Positions 17,691 through 26,510 are shown, counted from the first letter of the stretch. The stretch: DNA of 50,062 nt from Burkholderiales bacterium (GCA_020248785.1 JADCGX010000092.1:1-50062), one strand, 5' to 3'. Notes: generated from the letters alone by a model not told the origin. Translations and numbers: made by a program.

Positions 17691-17927
17691 ATGGCCATCA
17701 CAACCACTCATGCAAGCGGTGCGCCGCACAGCCATCCGGTGAAGGAGCGCAACAGCGCCTTCTACGGGATCTTCGCCGTGAGCTTCATCGTTTTCTTTGC
17801 GATCGCGCTGATTGCCGAGACGGTTGGCTGGCAATGGCGTTCCTGGCTCCCCGGTGCGGAGGGCGTCAAGTCGCTCACCGGCGGCGTCAAGGCAGCGGTC
17901 TACACCTTCATGTCATACCTCACGTAG
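17691..17927 (+). CDS. LH1-beta-like membrane polypeptide lacking the bacteriochlorophyll-ligand histidine
   Basis: The product is 78 aa, encoded between pufB and pufA with its own ribosome site (AAGGGG at 17678-17683). Its membrane segment aligns without gaps to PufB: residues 31-43 (SFIVFFAIALIAE) match PufB 25-37 ([13 protein letters not shown]), and 47-53 (WQWRSWL) match PufB 41-47 (WIWRPWL). The position of PufB His37 is Glu43 here, so it should not ligate bacteriochlorophyll in the usual way. It has a His-rich N-terminus (His7, 13, 15) and a 25-residue C-terminal extension (to YTFMSYLT) that PufB lacks. By position it should be made with LH1. It may be a ring-gap, spacer or quinone-channel subunit comparable in role to PufX, protein-W or LH1 gamma; that is inference. 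Confidence 0.85.
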   Translation: MAITTTHASGAPHSHPVKERNSAFYGIFAVSFIVFFAIALIAETVGWQWRSWLPGAEGVKSLTGGVKAAVYTFMSYLT

Positions 17928-17939
17928 GAGTTCGAACTC

Positions 17940-18137
17940 ATGTGGCGAATCTGGCGCCTGTACGACCCCCTCCGGGCCATGGTGGTCCAGGGCATCTTCT
18001 TGTTCTCGCTGGCAGCGTTGATCCATCTGATCCTGCTGTCGACCAAGACTTACAACTGGCTCGACGGGCCAAATGCTCGGGCAGCAGGCAAGCCCGTGGC
18101 AACGCAGAACGCCCCGATGCCGGCGCCGAAGTCCTAG
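17940..18137 (+). CDS. pufA: Light-harvesting complex 1 alpha polypeptide
   Basis: The product is 65 aa. It starts [14 protein letters not shown] as LH1 alpha chains do, has one membrane helix with the bacteriochlorophyll ligand His29 (AALIHLILL), then TYNWLDG and an Ala/Pro-rich tail of about 20 residues. It has an AGGAG ribosome site (17926-17930) overlapping the end of the upstream beta-like gene, so the two are tightly linked. It forms the LH1 heterodimer with PufB. Confidence 0.94.
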   Translation: MWRIWRLYDPLRAMVVQGIFLFSLAALIHLILLSTKTYNWLDGPNARAAGKPVATQNAPMPAPKS

Positions 18138-18152
18138 GCGTTTGCTTGCAAT

Positions 18153-18194
18153 CGATGCGGCCCTCATGGCCGCCCAGCCATGGGCGCTGCATCG
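18153..18194 (+). terminator. pufA-pufL intercistronic RNA structure (three-way junction)
   Basis: Outer arms CGATGC (18153-18158) and GCATCG (18189-18194) enclose two perfect hairpins, GGCC-CTCAT-GGCC (18159-18171) and GCCC-AGCCAT-GGGC (18172-18185). In other purple bacteria, hairpins at this point protect the pufBA message from 3' decay and set the high LH1:RC ratio. That role is inferred here from position and structure. There is no T-run, so complete termination is unlikely. Confidence 0.6.
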
Positions 18195-18248
18195 ACAACA
18201 CGAAAGAAACACCCCGGTGGCGTCTTGCTACGACCGGAGGACACAACG

Positions 18249-19085
18249 ATGGCAATGCTGAGCTTTGAGCGGAAGTACCGCGTGCGCGGCGGCACCCTGG
18301 TCGGCGGCGATCTGTTCGACTTCTGGGTAGGACCGTTTTACGTCGGCTTCTTCGGGGTCACCACGATGTTCTTCTCCATCCTGGGGACCGCGCTGATCCT
18401 CTGGGGGGCATCACAAGGGCCGACCTGGAACATCTGGCAAATCAACATCGCGCCGCCTGACCTGAAGTACGGGCTGGCGCTGGCCCCGCTCATGGAGGGC
18501 GGGCTGTGGCAACTCATCACCGTCTGCGCGATCGGCGCCTTTGGCTCGTGGGCGCTGCGCGAGGTGGAGATCTGCCGCAAGCTGGGCATCGGCTACCACG
18601 TGCCAGTTGCCTTTAGCGTGGCGATCTTCGCCTACGTGACGCTGGTCGTCATTCGACCGGTGCTCATGGGCGCCTGGGGTCACGGCTTTCCCTACGGCAT
18701 CTTCAGTCACCTCGACTGGGTGTCGAACGTCGGCTACCAGTATCTGCACTTTCACTACAACCCGGCGCACATGCTGGCGGTGAGCTTTTTCTTCACCACC
18801 ACGCTGGCGCTGTCGCTGCATGGAGCGCTCGTTCTATCGGCCACCAATCCGGCCAAGGGCGAGATCGTGAAGACCTCGGATCACGAGGACACGTTTTTCC
18901 GCGACCTGGTCGGCTACTCGATCGGCACGCTGGGCATTCACCGCCTGGGCCTGTTCCTCGCACTGTCCGCGGGCTTCTGGAGCGCGGTGTGCATCGTCAT
19001 CAGCGGACCGTTCTGGACCAAGGGCTGGCCCGAGTGGTGGGGCTGGTGGCTACACCTGCCCATCTGGAGCCAGTGGCCGCTGTAG
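18249..19085 (+). CDS. pufL: Photosynthetic reaction centre L subunit
   Basis: The product is 278 aa with five membrane helices. The start ATG 18249, preceded by CGGAGG, gives the usual [21 protein letters not shown]-terminus; the longer frame to 18180 runs into the RNA hairpin and is rejected. The HLDWVSN, HYNPAHM and SLHGALVLS segments carry the special-pair, accessory and iron-ligand histidines expected of L. It binds the special pair, QA/QB-side cofactors and the iron together with PufM. Confidence 0.95.
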   Translation: MAMLSFERKYRVRGGTLVGGDLFDFWVGPFYVGFFGVTTMFFSILGTALILWGASQGPTWNIWQINIAPPDLKYGLALAPLMEGGLWQLITVCAIGAFGSWALREVEICRKLGIGYHVPVAFSVAIFAYVTLVVIRPVLMGAWGHGFPYGIFSHLDWVSNVGYQYLHFHYNPAHMLAVSFFFTTTLALSLHGALVLSATNPAKGEIVKTSDHEDTFFRDLVGYSIGTLGIHRLGLFLALSAGFWSAVCIVISGPFWTKGWPEWWGWWLHLPIWSQWPL

Positions 19086-19109
19086 GCCCGGCCGAACAGG
19101 AGACTATCC

Positions 19110-20090
19110 ATGGCAACGTATCAAAACCTGTTCACGTCGATCCAGGTCGCCGGTCCGACGATCCCGGGCGTCCCTCTTCCCGACGGACACAGCCCGCGAA
19201 CGGGCAAGGGGCTGTTCAGCTACTGGGCTGGCAAGTTCGGCAACGCGCAGATCGGGCCGATCTACCTTGGCGGCCTGGGTCTGGCCTCGCTGATCACCGG
19301 CACGCTGGCGTTCAACATCATCGGCCTCAACATGTTGGCCTCGGTGAACTGGAACCCGATCGAGTTCATCCGCCAGTTGTTCTGGCTGTCGCTGGATCCA
19401 CCGCCGCCGCAACTCGGGCTGATGACGCCCGCGCCTCTCAATCAGGGCGGCTGGTGGCAGATCGCCGGCGGTCTGCTGACGGTCTCGGTGCTGTTGTGGT
19501 GGGCGCGGACCTACACGCGGGCGCGAGCGCTCGGCATGGGGACCCACGTCGCCTGGGCGTTTCTGTCAGCCATCTGGCTATTCCTGGTGCTGGGCTTCAT
19601 CCGCCCGGTGCTCATGGGCAGCTGGGGCGAGGCGGTGCCGTTCGGCATCTTCTCGCACCTGGACTGGACGGCCGCGTTCTCTCTGCGCTACGGCAACCTG
19701 TTCTACAACCCGTTCCACGCCCTGTCGATCGCGTTCCTGTATGGCTCGACGCTGCTCTTTGCGATGCACGGTGCAACCATCCTCGCCGTGTCGCGTTTCG
19801 GCGGGGAGCGGGAGATCGAGCAGATCGTCGACCGTGGCACGGCCTCCGAGCGTGCGGCGCTGTTCTGGCGCTGGACGATGGGCTTCAACGCCACTATGGA
19901 ATCGATTCACCGCTGGGCCTGGTGGTTCGCGGTGCTGACGACGCTCACGGGCGGCATCGGCATCCTGCTCACCGGCACGGTGGTGGACAACTGGTACCTG
20001 TGGGCCGTCAAGCACGGCGTGGCTCCGCCGTATCCCGCGGTGTGGGGCCCGGTTGGTGATCCCGCCATGTTGCAAGGAGTCAAACCATGA
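19110..20090 (+). CDS. pufM: Photosynthetic reaction centre M subunit
   Basis: The product is 326 aa with five membrane helices. Diagnostic parts are the N-terminus [36 protein letters not shown] with its His, [16 protein letters not shown], and [10 protein letters not shown] near the iron/QA site. It follows pufL after 24 bases with a CAGGAGA ribosome site. Its stop overlaps the pufC start (ATGA), so it is translationally coupled with the cytochrome subunit. No pufX-like gene follows; the order goes directly to pufC. Confidence 0.95.
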   Translation: MATYQNLFTSIQVAGPTIPGVPLPDGHSPRTGKGLFSYWAGKFGNAQIGPIYLGGLGLASLITGTLAFNIIGLNMLASVNWNPIEFIRQLFWLSLDPPPPQLGLMTPAPLNQGGWWQIAGGLLTVSVLLWWARTYTRARALGMGTHVAWAFLSAIWLFLVLGFIRPVLMGSWGEAVPFGIFSHLDWTAAFSLRYGNLFYNPFHALSIAFLYGSTLLFAMHGATILAVSRFGGEREIEQIVDRGTASERAALFWRWTMGFNATMESIHRWAWWFAVLTTLTGGIGILLTGTVVDNWYLWAVKHGVAPPYPAVWGPVGDPAMLQGVKP

Positions 20091-21448
20091 ACGCGCTCGT
20101 ACGCATGGCGGGTGCAGGTGCATTGCTCGGGCTGGTCGGGCTGATGGCGGGCTGCGAACGCCCGCCGATCGACGCGGTCCAGCACGGCTATCGCGGGACC
20201 GGCATGGTGCAGGTGTACAACCCGCGCACCGTCGACAAGCTGATCCCGCTGAACGTCGTGCCCGAGGCGTTGCCCGCGGCCGGGGCCGACGGCCCGAAGG
20301 CCGGCGAGGTCTATCAAAACGTCAAGGTGCTGGGCGACCTGTCGGTGGGCCAGTTCACGCGGCTGATGGTGGCGATGACGCAGTGGGTTTCGCCCGAGCA
20401 GGGTTGCAACTACTGCCACAACCCGCAGAACCTGGCTGACGACAGCATGTACACGAAGGTCGTGGCGCGGCGGATGATCCAGCTCACGCAGACCGTGAAC
20501 GGCAACTGGCAGAGCCACGTCCAGCAGACGGGCGTGACCTGTTACACGTGCCATCGCGGCCAGCCCGTGCCCGCCCAGACCTGGTTCCAGGCGCCGCCGC
20601 AGGACCTGAAGTCGAACTTCATCGGCGACAAGGCCCAGCAGAACACGCCGGCGCGCTCGACCACGCTGGCCACGCTGCCGTACGACTCCTTCACGTACTA
20701 CTTCAAGCAGGACTTTCCGATCCGCGTCGCGGGCGTGGAGGCGCTGCCGGGCGAGTACGGGCCGCTGAACCGCGCGTCGATCAAGCAGACCGAGTTCACC
20801 TACGGCCTGATGATCCACCTGTCGGACAGCCTGGGCGTGAACTGCACCTACTGTCACAACACGCGGTCGTTCGGCAACTGGGCCGAGAGCCCGCCGCAGC
20901 GCGTGAACGCCTGGCATGGCATCCGCATGGTGCGTGAGATCAACAACACCTACCTCGAGCCGCTGGCCAATGTGTTCCCGGCCAGCCGCAAGGGCGAGCT
21001 GGGCGACGTGGCCAAGACCAACTGCGCAACCTGCCACCAGGGCGCGTACAAGCCGCTGTTCGGCGCCTCGATGCTCAAGGACTATCCGGAGCTCGGCGCG
21101 GTGTCCAGGCAATCGCAGGCGGCGGGGATGCCCACCGGTGTGCTGGCCAAGGTGCTGTTCGAGGTCAACCAGACCACGCTGCCTGCCGATGCGAAGGCAT
21201 CGATCGAGCAGGTGGCGGCGCGCATGAAGGGCTTTCCGAACGTGAAGCTCGACATCTCGGGCTATGCCGACAGGACGGGCAGCGCTGCCAAGAACCTCGA
21301 AATCGCCAAGCTGCGTGCCTTTGCCGTGCGCGACGCGCTCAAGGCCGGCGGCGTGCCGGACAGCCAGGTCAACTTGAAGAAGCCGGAGTTCGTGATCGGT
21401 GATACGTCGGGCAATTCGCGTCGCGTGGACATCGTCGCCACACCCTGA
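20087..21448 (+). CDS. pufC: Reaction-centre tetraheme cytochrome c subunit with C-terminal OmpA-like domain
   Basis: The product is 453 aa. A lipoprotein signal ends at LMAGC with Cys23, so the mature protein is lipid-anchored on the periplasmic side. Four CxxCH haem sites are at 107-111, 152-156, 253-257 and 313-317. The subunit re-reduces the special pair. The usual RC cytochrome is about 330-360 aa and ends soon after the fourth haem. Here residues about 351-453 form an OmpA/MotB-like peptidoglycan-binding domain: [25 protein letters not shown] with Asp395, [12 protein letters not shown] with Arg410, and NSRRVDI. The start overlaps pufM. The fusion may tether the photosystem to the cell wall; that is inference. 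Confidence 0.92.
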   Translation: MNALVRMAGAGALLGLVGLMAGCERPPIDAVQHGYRGTGMVQVYNPRTVDKLIPLNVVPEALPAAGADGPKAGEVYQNVKVLGDLSVGQFTRLMVAMTQWVSPEQGCNYCHNPQNLADDSMYTKVVARRMIQLTQTVNGNWQSHVQQTGVTCYTCHRGQPVPAQTWFQAPPQDLKSNFIGDKAQQNTPARSTTLATLPYDSFTYYFKQDFPIRVAGVEALPGEYGPLNRASIKQTEFTYGLMIHLSDSLGVNCTYCHNTRSFGNWAESPPQRVNAWHGIRMVREINNTYLEPLANVFPASRKGELGDVAKTNCATCHQGAYKPLFGASMLKDYPELGAVSRQSQAAGMPTGVLAKVLFEVNQTTLPADAKASIEQVAARMKGFPNVKLDISGYADRTGSAAKNLEIAKLRAFAVRDALKAGGVPDSQVNLKKPEFVIGDTSGNSRRVDIVATP

Positions 21449-21514
21449 TCCAGTTGTTGCGTTGGTTTGATCGATGCGGCGCGTGTCTTGCGATACGTGC
21501 CGCATTGTCGTTCT

Positions 21515-22261
21515 ATGCCACTCGATCCTTTCCTGTCATCCCCCCGTGCCGCCGCGGGTGCGCCCCATGTGAACGCTGGGCCTGCCACCTTCGTGGTTCT
21601 GCTGGCGAAGATCCCCGCGGCCCGCGGGCTGTGGCACATGCAGCGGTTTTTCTTCGGCCGCTTCGGCCTGCGGCGGGTCGCTGGCCTGCGCTTTCACAAG
21701 GTACTGGGCAGCGGCCACGGAGGCGGCTTCGGCCTGCGTCCGAGCTTCACCCGGCACGGCGTTATGGCGTTCTTTTCGGACGAAGCCTGTGCACGCGCGT
21801 TTCTCGCCAGCCGTTTCGTCGAGGGCTATCGTCAGCACGCGACCGAGCTGTTCCTGGCTACCCTCACGCCCGTGAGTTGCCGGGGCCGTTGGAGCGGTTT
21901 CACCCTCGACCTACCCGCGCAACCGCTTGCGCCCGACACGCCGGTGGCGGCCTTGACGCGCGGCTCCATCCACCCGCTGCGCGCACCGCTGTTCTGGAGC
22001 AAGGCGGCACCGGCGCAGGCAGCGGTGGAGCTCGCGCCCGGCTGCCAGATCGCCGTGGGACTGGGTGAGGCGCCGCTGTTTCGCCAGGCGACCTTTAGCC
22101 TGTGGGACAGCGTGGCCGCCATGGACGCCTACGCGCGCCGCGGCGCGCATCAGGAGGCCATCAAGGCCTCTCATCAGCAGGGTTTTTTCACCGAGTCCAT
22201 GTTCATGCGCTGCGTGCCGCGTCATGTGCACGGCACCTGGAAGGGCAAGCACTATGGCTGA
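21515..22261 (+). CDS. crtA: Spheroidene monooxygenase
   Basis: The product is 248 aa. CrtA introduces keto groups into spheroidene or spirilloxanthin-type carotenoids using O2. The conserved GFGLRPSFTRHGVMAFF and GRWSGFTLDLP segments, WSKAAPAQAAVELAPG, and the C-terminal GFFTESMFMRC are visible. ATG 21515 was chosen over an earlier in-frame ATG (21467) because conserved sequence begins shortly after it. It follows pufC after 66 bases and overlaps crtD by eight, so it is probably part of the long puf transcript. Confidence 0.88.
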   Translation: MPLDPFLSSPRAAAGAPHVNAGPATFVVLLAKIPAARGLWHMQRFFFGRFGLRRVAGLRFHKVLGSGHGGGFGLRPSFTRHGVMAFFSDEACARAFLASRFVEGYRQHATELFLATLTPVSCRGRWSGFTLDLPAQPLAPDTPVAALTRGSIHPLRAPLFWSKAAPAQAAVELAPGCQIAVGLGEAPLFRQATFSLWDSVAAMDAYARRGAHQEAIKASHQQGFFTESMFMRCVPRHVHGTWKGKHYG

Positions 22262-23879
22262 GCGCGGCGATCACCACGTGGTGGTGGTCGGCGCCGGCAT
22301 CGGCGGGCTCACCGCGGCGCTGCTCTTGGCCGCGCGCGGGCTCAAGGTCACGCTGGTCGAGCGCGCTGCCACGCCCGGCGGCAAGATGCGCCACGTGCCG
22401 GTGGCCGGGCGGCCCGTTGACTCCGGCCCCACCGTCTTCACCTTGCGCTGGATCTTTGACCAGATCTTCGAGGCGGCGGGCACCTCGACCAAGGCCGAAC
22501 TCGAGCTCACGCCGCTGTCGATCCTGGCGCGACATCACTGGGACGGCACGCCGGCCTCGCTCGATCTCTACGCCGACCACGGGCGCTCGTTGGAGGCAAT
22601 CGGCGCCTTTGCCGGGCCGCACGAAGCGCTTCGCTTCGAAGGCTTCTGTGCCGAGGCGCAGCGCCTGTATCGCACGCTCGAAGGCCCGTACATCCGCTCC
22701 GATCGCCCCACCTTCTGGCAGATGGTCGGGGACCTTGGGCCGCGCGGCCTGGCGTTGCTCGCCGGCCTCGGCCCGTTTGCCACGCTGTGGACGCGGCTTG
22801 CGCATCACTTCCGAGATCCGCGCCTGCAACAACTCTTCGGCCGCTATGCGACTTACTGCGGCGCGTCGCCGTGGTCGGCGCCCGCCACGCTGATGCTGGT
22901 GGCGCAGGTGGAACTCGATGGCGTGTGGACCGTCAAGGGCGGCATGCACGCCGTGGCCCAGCGGCTAGCTGCGCTCGCGCAGCAGCGTGGTGCGCTCGTG
23001 CGTTACGGCGTGCACGTCGAAGAGATCACGGTGCGCAATGGACGCGCCTGTGGTGTGAGGCTGCGCGACGCGGCCGGGCAGCCCGAGTTCATCGCGGCCA
23101 ACTCGGTCGTCTTCAATGGCGACGCTGGCGCACTGGCCGCCGGCCTGCTGGGCGATCACGTGCGGCCGGCGGCACGGCCAGTCGCGCCGCACGGGCGTTC
23201 GCTGAGCGCCGTCACATGGTCCATGGTGGCGCGGGCCGAGGGCCAGGCCCTGGTGCCGCACAACGTGTTCTTTCAGGCCGACTACAAGAGCGAGTTCGCC
23301 GACATCGCGGACGGCCGTCTGCCGCGGCGTGGCACCGTCTACATCAGCGCGCAGGACCGTGACGATGACGCACGGCTGCCGGTTGGCTGCGACAACGAAC
23401 GTCTGCTGGCCCTGGTCAATGCGCCGGCAACCGGTGACGAGCGGCGGGACGCGCAGGGCGCGGCGCGTCAGGCGCTGGATGCAACGGAGATCGAGTCATG
23501 CGAGCGAACGAGCTTCGCGCTGCTGCGGCGCTGCGGTCTGACGCTGACGCCGCAGGCGCAGGTGGTGACCACGCCGCGCGAGTTTCATCGGTTGTTCCCG
23601 GGGACGGGCGGGGCGATCTACGGGCGCGGCTTTTCCGACCGGATGACGGGCGGCTGGATGACGCTGTTCAAGCGGCCGGGCACGGCGAGCCCGGTGCCGG
23701 GGCTGTATCTGGCGGGCGGCAGCGTGCATCCGGGGCCGGGCGTGCCGATGGCCGCGATGAGCGGCCAACTGGCGGCCGCGACGCTGCTGGCGCACCTCGA
23801 TTCGACCAGCCGGTCCCGCCGGGTGGTTATCTCTGGTGGTATGTCGACGCCTTCAGCCACGATCACCGGTACGGCCTGA
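22254..23879 (+). CDS. crtD: Methoxyneurosporene / hydroxyneurosporene dehydrogenase (1-OH-carotenoid 3,4-desaturase)
   Basis: The product is 541 aa. It is a phytoene-desaturase-like flavoenzyme with an N-terminal dinucleotide-binding fold, VVVVGAGIGGLTAALLLAARG (about residues 8-28), ending in a VERAATPGGKMR segment. The C-terminal FAD region is GLYLAGGSVHPGPGVPMAAMSGQLAA (about 482-507). It adds the C3,4 double bond after CrtC hydration. The last 24 residues after HLDSTS are unlike the family and run inside the crtC coding region, so the natural end may once have been near 23810. It starts within the crtA stop. Confidence 0.9.
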   Translation: MAERGDHHVVVVGAGIGGLTAALLLAARGLKVTLVERAATPGGKMRHVPVAGRPVDSGPTVFTLRWIFDQIFEAAGTSTKAELELTPLSILARHHWDGTPASLDLYADHGRSLEAIGAFAGPHEALRFEGFCAEAQRLYRTLEGPYIRSDRPTFWQMVGDLGPRGLALLAGLGPFATLWTRLAHHFRDPRLQQLFGRYATYCGASPWSAPATLMLVAQVELDGVWTVKGGMHAVAQRLAALAQQRGALVRYGVHVEEITVRNGRACGVRLRDAAGQPEFIAANSVVFNGDAGALAAGLLGDHVRPAARPVAPHGRSLSAVTWSMVARAEGQALVPHNVFFQADYKSEFADIADGRLPRRGTVYISAQDRDDDARLPVGCDNERLLALVNAPATGDERRDAQGAARQALDATEIESCERTSFALLRRCGLTLTPQAQVVTTPREFHRLFPGTGGAIYGRGFSDRMTGGWMTLFKRPGTASPVPGLYLAGGSVHPGPGVPMAAMSGQLAAATLLAHLDSTSRSRRVVISGGMSTPSATITGTA

Positions 23880-24730
23880 GCATCATCGCCTTCGTCGGCA
23901 GCGTATTCTCGCCGTACTACCGCTGGGCGCGCCGTGGCGAGCGCATCACCACCGTCGACCCCGAGGATCACTGTGCGCTCAACGTGGCGCTCTATGGTGA
24001 CGCCGGCAAGCGCTGGACGATGACCGAGCGCGCGCGCCGGCACATGCGGCGCAGTTCGCGCGAGTTCACCATCGGACCGAGCGGGCTCAGCTGGGACGAT
24101 GATGCGCTCACGATCCGCATCGACGAGCGCGGCATGCCGCTGCCGCATGCGGTGCGCGGCATCGTGCGCGTGCACCCGAGCGCGCTGTGCACCTACAGCA
24201 CCGCGCTCGACGACGGCGGGCGGCATCGATGGGGCCCGCTGGCCGCGGTGTCCGAGGTCGAGGTCGAGTTCACGCAGCCGCAGATGCGCTGGCGCGGCCA
24301 CGCGTACTTCGACAGCAACGAGGGTGACGAGCCGGTGGACCGCGCCTTCATCGAGTGGGACTGGGCGCGCGCGCCGCTGAAGGACGGCCGCACTGCGGTG
24401 GTCTACGACGTGCGCCAGGCCAGCGGCATCGACCGCGTGCTGGCGCTGCGCTTTGCCCCGGACGGCAGCGTGTCCAGCTTCCAGGCACCGCCGCGCAGGC
24501 CCTTGCCGCGCACGCTGTGGCGCATGAATCCGTCGATGCGCAGCGATGAGAATGCGCGGCTGGCGCGCCGGCAGGTGCTGGAAGACACGCCGTTTTACGC
24601 GCGTGCGCTGCTCGAAGCGCAGTTGGCCGGCGAACCCGTGCTCGCCATGCACGAGACGCTCGACGTGCGGCGGCTGCGCATGCCGCTGGTGCAGGCGTTG
24701 CTGCCGTGGCGCATGCCGCGGCGCGCGTGA
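23498..24730 (+). CDS. crtC: Hydroxyneurosporene synthase (carotenoid 1,2-hydratase)
   Basis: The annotated frame is 410 aa. CrtC adds water to the C1,2 double bond of neurosporene or lycopene. Family sequence begins at residue 102 (FDQPVPPGGYLWWYVD, from 23801), followed by IIAFVGSVFSPYYRWARRGE and DPEDHCALNVALYG, and ends RMPRRA. The start is a problem: in this frame there is no ATG, GTG or TTG between 23498 and the conserved N-terminus, and the first 100 residues are out-of-frame crtD sequence of low complexity. Possible explanations are a very long overlap with crtD, a non-canonical start, or frameshifting. CrtC lengths do differ among purple bacteria. The 24731-24925 spacer after it has only a bulged GC hairpin (24872-24895) without a T-run. 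Confidence 0.85.
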   Translation: MRANELRAAAALRSDADAAGAGGDHAARVSSVVPGDGRGDLRARLFRPDDGRLDDAVQAAGHGEPGAGAVSGGRQRASGAGRADGRDERPTGGRDAAGAPRFDQPVPPGGYLWWYVDAFSHDHRYGLSIIAFVGSVFSPYYRWARRGERITTVDPEDHCALNVALYGDAGKRWTMTERARRHMRRSSREFTIGPSGLSWDDDALTIRIDERGMPLPHAVRGIVRVHPSALCTYSTALDDGGRHRWGPLAAVSEVEVEFTQPQMRWRGHAYFDSNEGDEPVDRAFIEWDWARAPLKDGRTAVVYDVRQASGIDRVLALRFAPDGSVSSFQAPPRRPLPRTLWRMNPSMRSDENARLARRQVLEDTPFYARALLEAQLAGEPVLAMHETLDVRRLRMPLVQALLPWRMPRRA

Positions 24731-24925
24731 TCGGGCGGTCGACTCTGGATGCGGCGATACGATTGCCGCCCCGAGCTGAGCCGCGTCCGTCGCATCGCAC
24801 GGCGGCCAGTGCCGTGGTTGCATTGACGCATCGCATCTTGGCGGGCGCCGACGCTGCAGGTGGTTGCCGTAGCGCGGGGCCGAACCCCTCCGCGCGTCAA
24901 GCCTGCGCGACAGGGCCGCGCGGCT

Positions 24926-26419
24926 GTCAACCCAAAGTAGAAATGTCCCCTACGAAGCAAGATAGAGATGTCCCCTTTGAAGCGGGTGGAGGGCAGGTTC
25001 AGGGATTTGCGTTCGCGCCGCCCGATCGGGCGGCGCGAACGCGCGCGGCGCGGTTGGTGGTCTTTGGCGGGCGCAGGACATCCCACGGTGGCGGTGGGGG
25101 TGAAAGCGGCTCGATGCGCTGCCGGGCGCGCGCCTGCTCGACTATCGCGTCGACCGTCTTGTCGTCGGCGATGCGCGGCGGCAGCTCGTGGCGCGCGAAG
25201 GACTTGAACGGCAGCGGCTTGCCCTCGCGCAGCAGCGGCACGGCGTCGACCCCACCGTCGTCGCAGACCGTCACGCGGGCACCGCGTAGTTGGTAGCCGG
25301 TGGCCAGCCCGGTCTGGATCAGGTACAGCCGACCGGCGAACTGGCAGGACAACGACTTCGACAGCGTGCGCGGGTGCTGCTCGCAGGTCAGGTGCAGCAG
25401 GCTCTGGGCGTCGATGGTCAGGGGCCGGTGCGCGTCGGCGGGGTCGCGCGCGGCTTTGCCGAAGCGGCTGTTGTACTCGGCCATGAAGCCGGGCAGAAAG
25501 GCGTTGGCGGCCTCGATGGTGTGGATGCCGGCCAGCCGCAGCGCCTTGACCAGCCGATCCTGCAAGGTCTGGAAACTGCGCTCCACCCGGCCCTTGGCCT
25601 GCGGACTCAGGGCCAGGATCGGGGCGATGTCCAAGGCGCGCACCGCGCGCTCGAACTGGGTCGGCGTGGGGTCTTCCGGGTCGTGCTTGCGAAAGATGCT
25701 GTGCCGGTCGCTGTAGAAGGCCAGCGGACGGCCGTACGCGGTCGCGTAGTGGCGTAGTCCGTGCAGGTAGGCCCGACTGGTCTCGGCCGGGGCGAAGCGG
25801 GCGTACAGCAGCCGGCTGGTGGCATCGTCGACGAAGGCGATCAGCGTGCAGCGCGGGGCACGATCCTCCAGCCAGGCGTGCGGGCTGCCGTCGATCTGCA
25901 CCAACTCGCCCAACTGCGCGCGGCGCTCGCGCGTCTGGTACACGCGCGGCTGCCGCCGGCGCTTGGGCCGGTGGCGACCGGCACCGATCAGCCATTGCCG
26001 CAGCGTTTCCACCGAATGCTCGAACCCGTGCCGGGCACGCAGGTACTCGGCGGCCAGTGTCGGACCGAAGTCGGGGTAGTGCTCGGCGACCAACTCCAGG
26101 ATGCGTTGCCGCTCGGTCGGGTCGATGCGGCGGTTGCTCGGAGCGCCGCGCCGTTTGGAGACCAGCGCCTTGGCGCCGCCCGTGCGGTGTGCCCGCACCA
26201 ACCGCTTGATCTGCCGCACCGACAGACCCAACTGTGCGGCAGCCTTCGCTTGCCGCAGGTGGCCCTTGCGCAACTCCTGCACCGCGCGCAGCCGTTCGCG
26301 CTCCTTGCCGCTCATCTCGATCAACCCACCCGCGTCGTCCGCTTCCATCTCGCCCCTCCCGTTCCAGCAAGGGGACACTTCTACTTTGGAAAAAGGGGAC
26401 ATTACGGTTTGGGGCTAAC
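24926..26419 (-). mobile_element. Complete insertion sequence (ISNCY/IS1202-like) with 16-bp direct repeats
   Basis: The element is 1494 bp. An exact 16-bp direct repeat, ACAGGGCCGCGCGGCT, flanks it at 24910-24925 and 26420-26435. The ends are inverted repeats: the left reads GTCAACCCAAAGTAGAAATG and the right, read inwards, GTTAGCCCCAAACCGTAATG; both continue into TCCCCT. Each end holds two ATGTCCCCT/GTGTCCCCT boxes, probably transposase-binding sites. Long target duplications fit the IS1202 group. It sits between crtC and the non-photosynthetic block. Confidence 0.85.
24999..26348 (-). CDS. ISNCY/IS1202-type transposase
   Basis: The product is 449 aa from ATG 26348, which follows a GGAGGGG ribosome site; the frame is open 18 codons further upstream, into the terminal repeat region. 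Domains are an N-terminal helix-turn-helix (AAQLGLSVRQIKRLVRAHR, about residues 36-54), then an rve-type integrase core with first Asp in LVQIDGSPHAWLED, second Asp in LIAFVDDATSRLLYARF, and the catalytic Glu probably in SPQAKGRVERSFQTLQDRLV. The C-terminus is a Pro-rich basic tail. No frameshift or stop is seen, so it could be active. Confidence 0.85.
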   Translation of the reverse strand: MEADDAGGLIEMSGKERERLRAVQELRKGHLRQAKAAAQLGLSVRQIKRLVRAHRTGGAKALVSKRRGAPSNRRIDPTERQRILELVAEHYPDFGPTLAAEYLRARHGFEHSVETLRQWLIGAGRHRPKRRRQPRVYQTRERRAQLGELVQIDGSPHAWLEDRAPRCTLIAFVDDATSRLLYARFAPAETSRAYLHGLRHYATAYGRPLAFYSDRHSIFRKHDPEDPTPTQFERAVRALDIAPILALSPQAKGRVERSFQTLQDRLVKALRLAGIHTIEAANAFLPGFMAEYNSRFGKAARDPADAHRPLTIDAQSLLHLTCEQHPRTLSKSLSCQFAGRLYLIQTGLATGYQLRGARVTVCDDGGVDAVPLLREGKPLPFKSFARHELPPRIADDKTVDAIVEQARARQRIEPLSPPPPPWDVLRPPKTTNRAARVRAARSGGANANP

Positions 26420-26510
26420 ACAGGGCCGCGCGGCTTGACGCGGACAGCATCGGGCACTACGATGCACAGCGCATCGCTGGACAGCGCGGCAAGTTCGTTG
26501 TCTTATCAAG

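Noticed and set aside
18180-18248. Upstream extension of pufL to ATG 18180
   Set aside because: It lies within the pufA-pufL RNA structure, and the known L N-terminus with a good ribosome site starts at 18249.
24872-24895. Possible rho-independent terminator after crtC
   Set aside because: The GC hairpin has a bulge and no T-run follows it.
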